Program-made: the position numbers and the translations under genes
Notes under the pieces: model-generated
The model's input: only the letters and a program-made list of their open reading frames with translations
Database searches by the model: none
What the model was told of the DNA's origin: nothing
Shown here: positions 23,450-36,061 of the stretch, one piece after another
How positions within the stretch are numbered: the first letter of the stretch is position 1
How the letters are laid out: each line of letters opens with the position of its first letter
Assembly (NCBI RefSeq): GCF_042453785.1
Contig: NC_091664.1
Span: 487,001 to 551,000, forward strand
DNA: 64,000 bases
Direction: 5' to 3'
Source of the DNA: Malus domestica
Taxonomy: Eukaryota; Streptophyta; Magnoliopsida; Rosales; Rosaceae

Positions 23450-25329
23450 TCATTTTTGGTGACTCTGACTCTGACTCTGACTCTGACTCTGACTCTTCCC
23501 TTTCTTTAATTTGGTAACCCATCTATATTCCGACGGAATTGCAAACGGGTCTTGAATAGGGCGCTGGCAAGGAGCTCTTGTCGAACCTGGGCTCTCCCTG
23601 CCAGTGGGGCTTGATGGCGGTGTTGCAAACTCATCCGTTGACGGCAATTCTTCAAGCTTTACGAAGGTGACAATTAGTCTGACAGTAGGAACCACGGGGA
23701 TAGCAACCTAGAGGTAAACACACACAGAATTAAGCAGAGCCACCGAGTTAGTTCAAGAAAGCATCAATTGGTGACTTAAATAAACACGAGTACAAAAATC
23801 AACTGGGAATAATAACATAAACCGTAAACCAGACAGGGCAACAAAGTGATAATGGGAGGGTGGCACTGGCATACCTTGACTGGAAATGTGCCCCTTGGAA
23901 GTTTGGTTGTAAGCAGCTCCCTCAAACGACGAATTGCCTTTATCTTGTTTGATAAAATATCAAGTAACGGCAACAGTTCCTCTGTTTGTAATGGAAAGCT
24001 TGGGGAAAGCCACAGTACTGGCCTTAATCCTTTCTTACACTCGTTCTCCTTGCTAGCATCCTTGTGACGATTCTCGTTATCAGGACTTGCGGAAGAAGAT
24101 GCTTTCATATCCCTTCCTCTCCGGTGATCACCCCCCTTCCTCCGTCCACCAAACCATCCTTTCTTTTCCTGCTTATTCTCTCCATCTCTATCACTACTAA
24201 CATCTTCAATAGGAATCTCCCCGTGCTCATCACAACCACCTTCAATACTCCCATCACCATTTTCGCTTGATAATTCTGACGAAAGTGCATTTTCAAGTTG
24301 CCTCATCTCATCCTCTGTCAGAATATCCTTAAACTCCTCGCTTTCTGTTTCATTTTCATTGCAGGATGAGACGAGCGTGCCAGCTGTCTTAGCCCCGGGA
24401 ACCCTTCTAGATTTCATACTCACAACCACATTACGCATGTCGTATGCCACAGCCTTCCACGGGCCAACCATTTCTGTTTTCTTCTGCCGCTTCCAGGTCA
24501 TTTGAGGAAAAAGTACTGCCTGAGTCACATCAATCCTACCCCTGGACATCACAGTCCGAGACATTGCAACCACCTTTTGCCGAACCTTTTCTTCAGTTGG
24601 TTGAGAACTAAAACCGGCCAAAGCATTCACCACCTCCTTATCCTTGTGTGAGGCCATGCAAAGTGACCCGGGAGGCACCTTACCATCCTCAGACCCCTCA
24701 CCCAGGAAAAGAACACTCTTATCATGACGCTTTATTTGCAAACCATCATAACCAGCCAACGACATATCTGCTCTCAAATTTGCACCCCTTTTCCAGATCT
24801 TGTAAGTATCTGATGGGGCAATCCTCGAAATAAAAGGTATAACAGAACTCTCAAAGTGGAAAGTAATTTCCATGTAGAAATCCCTCATCCTCCGCATTGT
24901 TCCAACTAAACGAGGTAACCTTCTGCACCATTTTGCCCAAGACAGTGCCCGGGAGTGCCTAACTATGATCATGGCAATTGCTTCTTCTCTATTGCAAATT
25001 GCTTCCTGGAGTGCACTCCATCCATCTTTATTTACCAAGTTCACATCTGCCCCGGCAACCATAAGCATTTCAGCCGCTGTCTGGTCACCAAGTTTTACAG
25101 CTAAGTGAAGAGGGGTCTCACGGTTTGGGACATCTCGCCGATCAATGACGGCAGCAATGGCATCGGCCTTCTCTTCCTCAGCTAATGAAACTAATTCAGA
25201 TCGAATCTCTGCAGGCTTACAAAGCCGCGGGAGATCAGATAGAATCCTCCTGAGACCGGCATAATCCCTCGTGACTATGGCCTTGTGCACAGGGCTATGA
25301 TCATACCTGGACACATGGATTCCAGCCAT
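23450..25329 (-). CDS. Ankyrin-repeat protein with GPCR-chaperone (ANKRD13-type) domain, copy 1
   Basis: Two exons, 25329-23875 and 23707-23450 (phase 0, GT-AG, 167-bp intron), encode about 570 residues. Residues 10-110 hold ankyrin repeats (ETPLHLAVKLGD, GADVNLVNKDGWSALQEA). A GPCR-chaperone-1-type domain follows (WAKWCRRLP, SSVIPFISRIAPSDTYKIWKRGANLRADMSLAGYDGL) and continues through LLPLLDILSNKIKAIRRLRELLTTKLPRGTFPVKV to VPTVRLIVTF. Animal ANKRD13C, with this architecture, is an ER chaperone for receptors; the plant role is unknown. The C-terminus ends in an SQ repeat encoded by six GACTCT units. Compared with copy 2 (29441-33773) it lacks about 48 residues after KKGWFGG and about 25 in exon 2. 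Both start codons and 5' leaders align, which supports this start. Confidence 0.92.
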
Positions 25330-25860
25330 GCCTCAGGAGTATATAACAGCAATCCGAACTAACACACAGAGCCAGTAACCCAATCAATTATCCAATACCG
25401 GAAACACATTCAGAACTTAAAAATACCCTACAGTATAACCAGAACCCAGAACCTAAACGTTGATTATAAGCAGCAAATTCTAAAAACGAAACAGACCCAG
25501 TGCAGAATTGGTCAAGAAATTAACGAATTCGTTGCAGAATGTTTTTTTTTTCCAGAAACGAATCGAACCCAAATCACATTAAACAGAGATGGCACAAGAA
25601 AAACCGAAAGAGATAGCTGAGGCCTAAGGAAAGAATCAGGGGTGGGCGGCCAAAGGCAAAGATGAAAGGAGGGCAACAAATCTCAACTTCTTGTGCTGCT
25701 TCTTTTTGGTTCTTCCGTGACAGTGGACACCCCCCCCCCCCCCCCTCCTAAAAGAGAGAGCCACAAAACCCACCGCCCACAACTCTCTTTCTCACTCTTT
25801 CTCTCTCTACAATTACAAACACCTTACGAGAGCCATTTATATACCAGATACTAATGGCTT
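25330..25860 (-). promoter_or_regulatory. 5' leader/promoter region of ankyrin copy 1
   Basis: It is homologous to 33774-34290 upstream of copy 2, so the duplicated unit includes the 5' region. It contains a homopolymer run of C near 25730-25746 and CT-rich sequence. No TATA box can be assigned confidently. Confidence 0.5.
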
Positions 25861-26134
25861 TCCCTTGTTTGAGGTAAACCATTAACAAATTAATATTAAT
25901 GAGAAAATCAAGGAATAACTATTAACAAATTGTTGTTAACGAGAAAATTAAGGATTAACCTCATGCATGCAAACAACACATCAAGCATGAAAGAATTGAG
26001 CGAGATTCATAGTTACATGTATATTCAGGCACATATGAGCTATGTTCATATTCAAATTTGTGTTTTCGTTAACATATCAACTGGATTACCCACAGTTAGA
26101 ATTTGTTAATTTTTTTTTTTTGACAAAATGTCAC
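25861..26134. other. Intergenic, nothing recognised
   Basis: Short AT-rich repeats (attaacaaattnntattaa-type words, twice at 25880-25945). No coding signal. Confidence 0.4.
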
Positions 26135-26600
26135 GAATAAAATGAACTTAGCATTTACACAAGTGAATAGCACTTTGACTATCACAATGTAGCTCAACTT
26201 GCTTATGATAAATCTCTAATTCTTTATCAGCCTATGTATTCAAATCGCCACCTTTACGGCTTTTGTAATAGTCATATATTCGGCCTCCGTGGTTGACAAA
26301 GCGATCGTAGCATGGACCTCCAACGAACTGGCTCTTTGGCCATAGTAAATAAGTTGCCAATAGTTGATCTTCTTTTATCCAAATCTCCATCATAGTCTCA
26401 ACATATCTAACCACAAAATTCTCAAAACTAATATCACTTGGCCAAAAACATAAGCTGACATCTCTAGTCCCATGTAGATATCTTAGCAACTAACAAAATC
26501 AACATCATGAGTGATACCTGGTCGAGAACATACCATACTATACATCAAGCCACCAACCAAATTAGAATGTATTCTTCATCTGCAATTGGTTTTCGAAGAT
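26135..26600 (-). pseudogene. Ty1/copia RNase H fragment, decayed
   Basis: The minus strand reads, with frameshifts, MLRYLHGTRDVSLCFWPSDISFE, a tract matching the copia RNase H region, and further left KQVELHCDSQSAIHLCK followed by VHFIRD. These are standard motifs of the end of copia pol. No LTRs were found nearby. Confidence 0.8.
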
Positions 26601-26868
26601 AACAAAGCACTCAACTTAAAATGAAGAGCCAATGGAGTACTTACAAGGTTGGTGTCATCATGAATATCAAAACATTGAAGCAATTTACACAAATATTTTG
26701 TTGTGGGAGATACACCAAGTCTTTCTCTCGATTACGAGTACTTTCCATACTGAGTATCTTTTTTCTTCACATCTAACAAGTGTTATTCATCTATGCTCTC
26801 AACTTGTCAAATTTTTTTAACATTTTTCAATGCAATTAACATAGCATCAACATACAATAATAAATAAA

Positions 26869-27225
26869 GACTTTTTAATCAAAATGGTCCTTGAGATTTG
26901 CATAACTTCTCATTTTGGTCTATGAGATTTGAAATCGATAGAATTGATCCCTGAATTTGTCCACAATCAATCACTTTGGTCATTCTGTGAAAAATTTCCA
27001 TAAAATAATAAAAATATCCTCAATTTTTGTCAAATCGTTTTAGCCTATTGTTTATTATACTGAGGGTAATCTTGTCACTTTGATCCTTAATTAACATAAT
27101 TTTTCACTAAAGGATCAAAATGATTGATGGTGGACAATCTCATGGACCACTTCTATTGATTTCAAATCTCAGAGACCAAAATGAAGAGTTAGGCAAATCT
27201 CAGGGACCATTTTGGCTAAAAAGTC
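26869..27225. mobile_element. Foldback MITE with 9-bp TSD (Mutator-like)
   Basis: Inverted arms of about 110 bp carry gactttttaatcaaaatgg on the left and its complement ccattttggctaaaaagtc on the right. The motif ttggtc-t-tgagatttgaaatc appears inverted in each. Both flanks are ataaataaa (26860-26868, 27226-27234). The TSD is perfect but AT-rich. Confidence 0.8.
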
Positions 27226-27457
27226 ATAAATAAATAAATACCCATTTTGTAACTCTTGGAAATAAACACAATGATACTTACTTCTTAAATAGTGTTGACC
27301 TCTCATTAATTAATCAAACTTCAAATATCACTATCTTGGAGATTACTTCAATTCATACAATGAATTTTTCAATTTTTCCATTTCTCTTTTCCAGTCAGGT
27401 TGAGACATGTTTCTTTGTCAAAATCTCCATGTGAGAAATTCGTTTTAACATAACATC

Positions 27458-27943
27458 AGGCCATCTCCAACCGACACGGCAAAAGGGATAAAAATAGCTC
27501 AAAATGACATGAAAACCATCTCCAACCGAAGGTTAGGCCAAATGATTTGTGGGTCCCACTGGGCCAAAACCCCTAAATCAAGCTAGTTGGCTGGCCATTT
27601 CCAGCCAGCCCTCCAGCGGCAGAATGTCAAACTTGACTTTGTGACTGGTGCAACAATACCACGCTTTCTTCGTTATTGTGGCAAGTGACACTCAAAATAC
27701 ATCAGGAAATCTTATTTTAATATATAGTAGTTTAATTTAATTAACCATATTAATTCAATTAAAATAATAAATTATTGAGGATGTTATGTTTAAATTATTA
27801 AGGGGGTTATGTTTGGCCTATAACCCTTTGGCCCCTTCGGCTGGAGATGGTATAAAATATGACCCGACACTGTTCATTAAAATATAATTTCTTATAGTGT
27901 GGGCTAAACATGACGCTTTGGCCCCTTCGTTTGGAGATAGCCT
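27458..27943. repeat. MITE-like element with aggccatctccaa terminal repeats
   Basis: The left end reads aggccatctccaaccg and the right complement aggctatctccaaacg. Additional internal copies of ccatctccaaccg and cggctggagatgg suggest an internal or nested rearrangement. No TSD is assigned. Confidence 0.6.
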
Positions 27944-29440
27944 CAAATTGCACTATTTTAAGTAATCTCTAATCTCTTCATCCCAAAATCATGATTTTGA
28001 AATGATAAAATTTCACAAATTCCTATTTTTTCCAACATTTTGGATTGTGAAAATCTGCATATAACTCCATCTGAGTTTTGTTCAAATTTTGTGAAGGAAA
28101 GAAGTGAAGGAGATGATCAATCACCTGATTGTAGGGAGAAGGTGGGTAGGCGAGACGAGTGAGGATGACGAGTTAGTAATGAGGATGGCCTGGTCGTGGA
28201 GAAGAGTGGGGAGGCAGGATACGGGCTTGAGGAAACGGAGGTCGGCGAGGGTGAGGTGTTGCGGAACCACATGGTAGGGTGGCGTTGGTTCATTGCGCTG
28301 TGTTGTTAAAATCAAATTCGTGCACATTTGCGGACGAAAGATAAAATTTGTCAGAACTGCCCATGAACAACGTGAATGGTTGAATAGGGTTGATTGGGGG
28401 TGTGATTGAATCTCAATCGGGCTGCCTACATATCTTTGGGGAGAAGAATCATTATGAAAGGAGTACGTATGATGTGTGCAACATCGGAATACATCCTTAA
28501 AGAGTAGCATATGGCGGGGTGTGTTAATGAGTAGTATATGGCGGAGTGTGTGGGGGATGCCATTTCATGTCTACGCATAGGTTAGAGTATTTATAGTCCC
28601 ACAATTGCCACTTAAAGTGCAACATGCTCTGGTGCCAGAAAATTATAGTCCCACAATTGCCTCTAATTATGCTTCTGAGAGTACACTCTGCTGAAGAATG
28701 AATGCTTACTAATGGACAATCTTTCCAGAATGAATACTAGAATGACCTTGGAATTTCTTGTCGATCCGGAGCTAGCCTAGTCCAGCTAGTTCTATTTGCT
28801 TGTCTCTTAAAGATCAAATCTTTCGAAGTTCTGAACCATATTGTAGACCCGTAGTTGGAGTTTCGAATGCATAGCTAAAAAGCGGGATGAATGGCCTTCC
28901 GAAATTGCTTTCGTTCTCGTTCTTACAATGGATCATCTTATGATGATGGCTTAACTATATTTTTAAGTTGCACATACCTCTTGAGAAGAAATTTAACCAA
29001 AGTGTAAAAACTGAGAGAAAAAAACGAACAATTGAGTAAAGCGAAAAAAATGACTCATCAGGTGAATTAATACAAGGTTCTGCTTCCATTCCAAGAGTAT
29101 AAAGCAGCCACTATTGACTGTTGAGTATGTTCTGAATCAACCCCCATATATGCAAATTAAATGAATTAAGGTAATCAAACCGTATGTAGCAAGAATCACA
29201 ATATTTTTCCTAAATTTTGTTCCCACCCCCCACAATAATTCCAGTACAACTTTTCACTTGTCAAATGACGGCAACGATTCACTGGGATACCAACCCAAAC
29301 CCTTCTCTAACAGCAGTTTTTTTCCTCTCCTTACAGTATGGCATGAAATACTGTTCTCTCTATTTGGCATCTTCTCAGTTCCTTTTGGTGGGCTAAATCA
29401 ATCCTTTACATTTGGGTCTTAGTCTCCACCTTCACTGACA
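27944..29440. other. Intergenic between the two ankyrin genes
   Basis: No supported gene. A 129-codon minus-strand frame (28121-28510) matches nothing recognised. The far end (about 29280-29440) aligns with the 3' flank of copy 1 (about 23320-23449) and so belongs to the duplicated unit. Confidence 0.5.
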
Positions 29441-32400
29441 TCATTTTTGGTGACTCTGACTTTTCCCTTTCTTTGACTTGTTCTTCTCCTGCATTTTCTT
29501 TTTCTTTGCTTCCACAGAAACCCATGTATATTCTGACGGAATTGCAAACGGGTCTTGAATACTTTCTATCTTACTGAAAGAACCAGTAGGGGACGCGCTG
29601 GGGCGCTGGTAAGGAGCTCTTATCCACTGAAACCAAGATGAACTTGCCGATTGCATCGAACCTGGGCTCTCCCTGCCAGGGGGGCTTGATGGCGGTGTTG
29701 CAAACTCATCCATTGGTGGTAATTCTTCAAGCTTTGTGAAGGTGACAATTACTCTGATAGTAGGAACCACTGGGATAGCAACCTAGATGTAAACAAAGAG
29801 AATGCTCAGAAAATGGATTCAGTAAAGACTTAATGACCAAAATTTACGGTTAGATCAAATCCACAAAAATCAACAACCACCACCACAAAAATGAGGTAAC
29901 CATAAGAGCATAAGATTCACAAGTTATGCAACAAAATTTCTAAATATCATCCAAAAATAAAGATAAGTGCAGAGTTGAATATAGGTTTATGCAACAAAGC
30001 AGGGGGCCAAGAGGCTCCTATCATTTTGCCATATGCTTGAAAACACTGCAGTAAATATCTTTCTTCTAACACAACAAAGCATATAAATAAAAATTCATCT
30101 TCCTTCATATACAAACTACAATTACATAAAGTGGTTTCCAATCGCTTATCAAAAGAAGTAATTACACAAGGAAGCTTACTACTCTAAATATGCATACATG
30201 GCTTGTTCGCGTAGAAGTCCAGTAAGACCCATACCATGCTCAAAGTTGTTGGATGAACATCCCTTAGTTAATAGAATAAAACTTGACAGTATGTATTTTT
30301 TAATTAAATAAACAATAGAACATCATTGGTGAACAAAATGTCCACTTCTAAGAAAACAACCTAAAACACAAAACTACAGTACAGAGCTTGCCCAATTAAA
30401 CCAAATGATAGAAAAAAAAAAAGAGAATTATATAATTTCCGAAGCCACTGATGCCCACAAATAAACCCAAAATTTTCCCATAAGCACTTACCTCCTCATC
30501 CATAACATTCTAAAAAAACTCTCTTATTCCTCTCCCCCCATAGCACCCAAAAATAGCCACGCTGGCACACTTTCTAGCACTACCCCCCTCTTCTTTCTAC
30601 CAGAAAACTTAAGCTTCTCACGTAACAGTATGTATGTTAGCAGCATGTTTCCTATTAGTTATTCGATTTTCATCCAACGACTTGAGAAACATTACGTTTT
30701 TTAACTACTCTGGTAATGGATATACATTACACGTATATTCATATGGAACCTACTATTTTTGACCTGTTCATAACTAGAAATGAGAAGAAAACAAGCTGTA
30801 AACTCAACAACTTATATAACTTAATACTTCTGCTAGCACTTATTTGGCATTTTCCAAAGCAAAATGAATAGTTTATGATTTTTACGCACTCATATTATTG
30901 AGTACAAGAAGCTGCAATGGAGTGGTAGTAAGGTTTGCACTAAAGGCTTAAACTATCAAACCTTAAATTATTGAGTACAAATATTCAGAGTGTGTTTATT
31001 ACATATAAGATGATCTCATTATAACTCACTAATCTATAAAAATAAGGATCCCTGTTTCCAGCATTAGTCATAGTGCATGCCTCATGTACCCTTCCACAAT
31101 TTTCAATTACACATGTCGTAAATTTCTAGGAGACACTGGTGATTTAACATTTTAGGTACAGTACATGTTGAGAGTATTCAAAAAATATCAAAAGAGAATT
31201 TTCACAAGGAGGATAAGATTTGATAGCCTCATAGAATTGGGTTCATTAATTTATTCTTCTCTCAAATATATGGTTACAGCCTTCCAGGATTCTATATGCT
31301 ATCATTTAATAATTACATTTTGAGCAAAACATTCATGCCTCTGCAAAACATCTGCGTTTTACTGAACAATATTTGCATTGTTTTAGATATATTATTATCT
31401 TAAAGATGACTCTCTAACTTTATCTTGTCGCAGATAGATCTGGCCAATACAAATTTTGGGCCCTGACAAGTCAATTTAGTCTGTTAGTGGCACATTTAAA
31501 ACTTAAGCTCCGATAAGTTGATTTTTCTGATTGCTCAAATATGAAATTATAGGGAAGACACTTGCAGTATCATTCTTTAACAATTAAACATTGTCTACCA
31601 TTATATTGCTCAATCGTAGACCAAATTCAGACCTAAAAGAAATTAATTATGACAAATGCAGCAGAGCCACTGAGTTCATGAAAGCATCAACTGGGGACAT
31701 AAATAAACACGAGTACAAAAGTCATACTAGGTTCATTTCGTTAAGGTCAGGTGGTAATCAGACAATAAAGCTCAATTGTCTATGACAGCATATAGATATA
31801 TTAACTAAAGTTTACAACATGCAGATCTCATATTATGCAATAGCTTCAATGCGAGTCCCCATTTCTTCAAAAGTTGACACATTCTCCTTGGTTAGGTTAA
31901 CCAAGTAGGATAAAACATCACCATGCTTCCATGGTGCCTCAGGCTCAAACAAAAAGCCCTATAAAAGCTAAGCAGTCCAATGTGAGCACATCATACTCTT
32001 ACAGTTACAACAGAACCAGGCAGGGTAAAAAAGGAAATAACAAAAAGTTCTTCAAACAAGTTTGATAAATTGGAAAAGATAACAAAGGCCATCTAGGAAA
32101 ATAACATAAACCATAAACCAGACAGGGTACAAAGTGACAACGGGAGGGTGGCATACCTTGACTGGAAATGTACCCATTGGAAGCTTAGTTGTAAGCAGCT
32201 CCCTCAAACGACGAATTGCCTTAACCTTGTTTGCTAAAATATCAAGTAATGGCAACAGTTCCTCTGTTTGTAATGGAAAGCTTGGGGAAAGCCAGAGGAT
32301 TGGCCTTAATCCTTTCTTATACTCATTCTCCTTGCTAGCATCCTTGTGACGATTCCTGTTATCAGAACTTGCGGAAGAAGACGCCTTCATATCCCTTCCT

Positions 32401-33773
32401 CTCCGATGATCATCCCCCTTCACAACAATGTCCACACTATTTCTTCCAGGCCTGCTTTGATTTCTTGAAGGAGAATCCCCTAGCAGATCACTCACCTTCT
32501 CATCTACACAGAGAGAACTTCTAGGCGGCACAATCTTTTTCTGCCCTTCACTTTTAGTATCCCGTTTCCTCCATCCACCAAACCATCCTTTCTTTTCCTG
32601 CTTATTCTCTCCATTTCTATCACTACTAACATTTTCAATGGGAACCTCCCTGTGCTCATAACAACTACGACGATGCTCAATAATCCCATCACCATTTTCG
32701 TTTGACAAGTCTGACGAATCCAATTTAAGTGCATTTTCAAGTTGCTTCCTCTCATCCTCTGTCAGAATATCATTAAACTCCTCACTTTCTGTTTCATTTT
32801 CATTGCAGGTTGAGAAGAGCTCGTCATCTGTCATAGCCCCGGGGACCCTTCTAGATTTCATACTCACAACCACATTATGCATATCATATACCTTAGCCTT
32901 CCATGGGCCAACCATTTCTGTTTTCTCCTGCCGCCTCCAGGTCATTTGAGGTAAAAGTACTGCTTGAGTCACATCAACCCCAGGCCTGAATATATTAGTC
33001 TGAGACATTGCAACCACCTCTTGCCGAACCTCCTCTTCAGTTGCTTGAGATCCAGCACCATCCAAAGCATTCATCACCTCCTTATCCTTGTGTGAGATCA
33101 TGCAAAGTGACCCGGGAGGCACCTTACCATCCTCAGACCCATCACCAAGGAAAAGAACACTCTGATCAGAACGCTGAATTCGCAAACCATCAAAACCTGC
33201 CAATGTCATATCTGCTCTCAAATTTGCACCCTTTTTCCAGATCTTGTAAGTATCTGATGGGGCAATCCTCGAAATGAAAGGTATAACAGAACTCTCAAAG
33301 CGGAATGTAATTTCCATGTAGAAATCCCTCATCCTCCGCATTGTTCCAATTAAACGAGGTAACCTTCTGCACCATTTTGCCCAAGCCAGTGGCTGGTAGT
33401 GCCTAACTATGATCATGGAAATTGCTTCTTCTCTATTGCAAATTGCTTCCTGGAGTGCACTCCATCCATGTTCATTCTGCAAGCTCCAATCCGCGCCAGC
33501 AACCATAAGCATTTCGGTTGCTGTCTGGTCACCAAGTTTTACAGCCAAGTGAAGAGGGGTCTCACGGTTTGGGACATCTCGCCGATCAATGACAGCAGCA
33601 ATGGCATCAGCCTTCTCTTCCTCAGCTAATGAAGCTGATTCAGTTCGAATCTCAGCAGGGTTACAAAGCCGCGGGAGACCAGATAGAATCCTCTTGAGAC
33701 CGGCATAATCCCTCGTGACTATGGCCTTGTGCACAGGGCTATGATCATACTTGGACACATCGATTCCAGCCAT
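29441..33773 (-). CDS. Ankyrin-repeat protein with GPCR-chaperone (ANKRD13-type) domain, copy 2
   Basis: Exon 1 is 33773-32157 and exon 2 is 29782-29441 (phase 0, GT-AG), giving about 652 residues. The domain order is that of copy 1: ankyrin repeats at residues 10-110, then the GPCR-chaperone-type region with SSVIPFISRIAPSDTYKIW and the closing LLTTKLPMGTFPVKV / VPTIRVIVTF split across the intron at the same codon. The acidic stretch DILTEDERKQLENALKLDS near residue 340 could be a ubiquitin-interacting-like helix, as in ANKRD13 proteins, but this is only suggestive. The intron is 2374 bp against 167 bp in copy 1; its 5' end (31660-32156) still aligns with the small intron. The C-terminus is lysine-rich and ends GKSQSHQK. 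This copy keeps segments missing in copy 1, so it is probably the less derived one. Confidence 0.92.
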
Positions 33774-34502
33774 GCTTCAGGAGTATATAACAGCAATCAC
33801 TAACACACAGAGCCAGTAACCCAATCAATTACACTATACCGGAAACACAATCAGAGCTTAAAAACAAAGCCCAAATTAGAACTTAAAGACACCCTGCAGT
33901 ATAACCAGAGGTCCAGAGCCAGAACCCAATTGTTAATTATAAGCAGTAAATTCGAGAAACGAAACAGACCCAGGTCAGAATTGGTTAAGAAATTGATGAT
34001 TTCGTTGCAATATTTTTCCAGAAACGAATCGAACCCAAAACAGATTAGACAGAGATGGCGCTAGAAAACCGAAAGAGAGAGTTGACGCCTAAGAAAAGAA
34101 TCAGGGGTGGGCAGCCCAAGGAAAAGATGGAAGAAGGGTAAGAAATCTCACCTTGTTGTGCCGCTTCTTTATGGTCTTTTGTGACCCCCCAAAGAGACCA
34201 AGATTGCACAAAAAAGAGACTCGGCCACTAAACCCCACAAACCACAACTCTCTCTCCCTCTCTCTTCCTCAGGCTTTCTCTCTCTTACGAGCTCCACTGC
34301 AAGTTAAAGTGTGATCCAATCCAGATCAGAACATGAATGCACTGCGTCAAACAAACAAAAATGCTATTAAATTTCCCCAACAAGAAGGAGAAGAATAAAG
34401 GGGAGAGAGAGTAAGAATCTGGGGAAAGGAAAAGGCAAAAGGAATAGAGGAAAGCAGCGAAGCAAAGAAAACAACAAGAAAGGGGAATCAAAGCCAATTT
34501 TT

Positions 34503-34547
<45 letters not shown>

Positions 34548-34700
34548 GAGAGAGTTTACCTGGTAAAAGTAAGACGCTTTTTTCCTTTGCGAAAATTGAT
34601 TAGGATTTAGGAGGAGCGATTGGAGGAGAGAGAGAGCAGCAGCAGCAGCAGCAGCTCTGTCATTTTTCTTTAATTATTTTGTTATTCAATTTGACTGAAA
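33774..34700 (-). promoter_or_regulatory. 5' region of ankyrin copy 2, with possible 5'-UTR intron
   Basis: 33774-34290 aligns with the leader of copy 1. Farther out are (AG)21 at 34504-34545 and an AGC run near 34636-34655. On the minus strand a possible donor (accag then gtaaac, near 34557) and acceptor (ttgcag, near 34301) could define an untranslated first intron. There is no transcript evidence. Confidence 0.4.
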
Positions 34701-36061
34701 CAAACAAAGAAAGATAAGAAGAAGAAGAAGAACGAGAGAGAGAGAGAGAGAGGGTCCAAAATCAAAAGAGGAAGGCAGCATGTGACCAGGAACAAGGGAG
34801 GGAACTTGCTTTCCCATTTCCTCTTATTATTATTTTTCTTCTCTTTTTAGTTAAAAAATGAAAGAATAATATTTATGATTTTCAATTAATAATATAAATG
34901 TTCATTTAGTATTGTTTAATTAATGTTATAGAGCCCCATCCAACATTAAAAATGTTATAAGGCTCCAAATCTGGGTATTTATTAATGCTAATTAAATAGG
35001 TTTTTATTTTGATATAGAATTTAATAGTTTTTTGAACGGTAGAATACGGAGTGGTAGGATCAACCTTTTTAAAATAACATACATGTTTAAGCTACCTGTT
35101 AACAAAATTCTTTATGTTAATCAAAACAGTGCAGTAATGTAATTTTCCACAAATCAATTTGGTCGTCTGTCACTAAATAAAATTATTGACAGTAATGTAA
35201 TTTTGCACAAACTAAATTTTACTGCTTTTTTTTCCATTCACATATCATCATATCATATCTCTAATTTAAAATTTTAAAAAATAAAAATTTAAACCTTTTT
35301 AATGTTCTTTCTCTCCCTCGTTGTTTCACATATCTCTCAAACTTCTCTCTCTTCCATATGTATATTTAAATTTTTCATATTTACATGTGCGCTTCATCTA
35401 GTTATTATTATGGGATGAGGAGGTTCGAAACTACTATATCAATTTAGTAGAATAAGAATTTCAAACACGGGACGCATTTTTTGTTTTATTTTAATACAAA
35501 ATTGAATAGTTTTTAATTTATAAAAGATATTTGAGAAATTCTATTTGTACCCATATTTTGTTGTTGAACACCTCATCTTTTATTCACACCTTTCTCTAAA
35601 CACCGGCTTAAATTTACAACTAGTCTTTCTACACATGCTTGCAAAATGCTCTTTTTTTTTAATCACAATGTGATACGCATGACTTAGATATTTAAATATA
35701 TTTATCAACGTAGATTGTTTCACTTTTTTCATTATTTTATTTCCTTAGGAGACAAATAGTTTGTTCATACGCACTCTCATGAATGCGAGAGTTCATTTTT
35801 TTTCAATAGTGCCCTGGAAGACATGTTACGTTAGTTTTTTTTCATTATAATTTTAAAGAAATAATTTTTATCGTATTGTAAATACGGAAAGCATTATCTT
35901 TATCATGCACGTTTTAAAAGTTTTTGAGAATTTTTTTTTAATTACAACCGATATGTGCATCTTAAAACTAAGAATTTTCATCGATCTCGCACACTTTGTG
36001 CATCATTAAGATTATTTTTGTTATTTCACGCTTAATGCCTTCAAATGGTGTAACTACTATT
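34701..36061. other. AT-rich intergenic DNA, no gene seen
   Basis: GA-rich tracts at 34717-34752, then long AT-rich sequence. A gcgagagttcattttttt-type motif near 35787 resembles 55460-55480 and 55670-55690. Nothing coding. Confidence 0.5.

Noticed and set aside
28121..28510. 129-codon minus-strand frame between the ankyrin genes
   Set aside because: No recognisable domain, and no splice or conservation support. Chance is likely in this composition.
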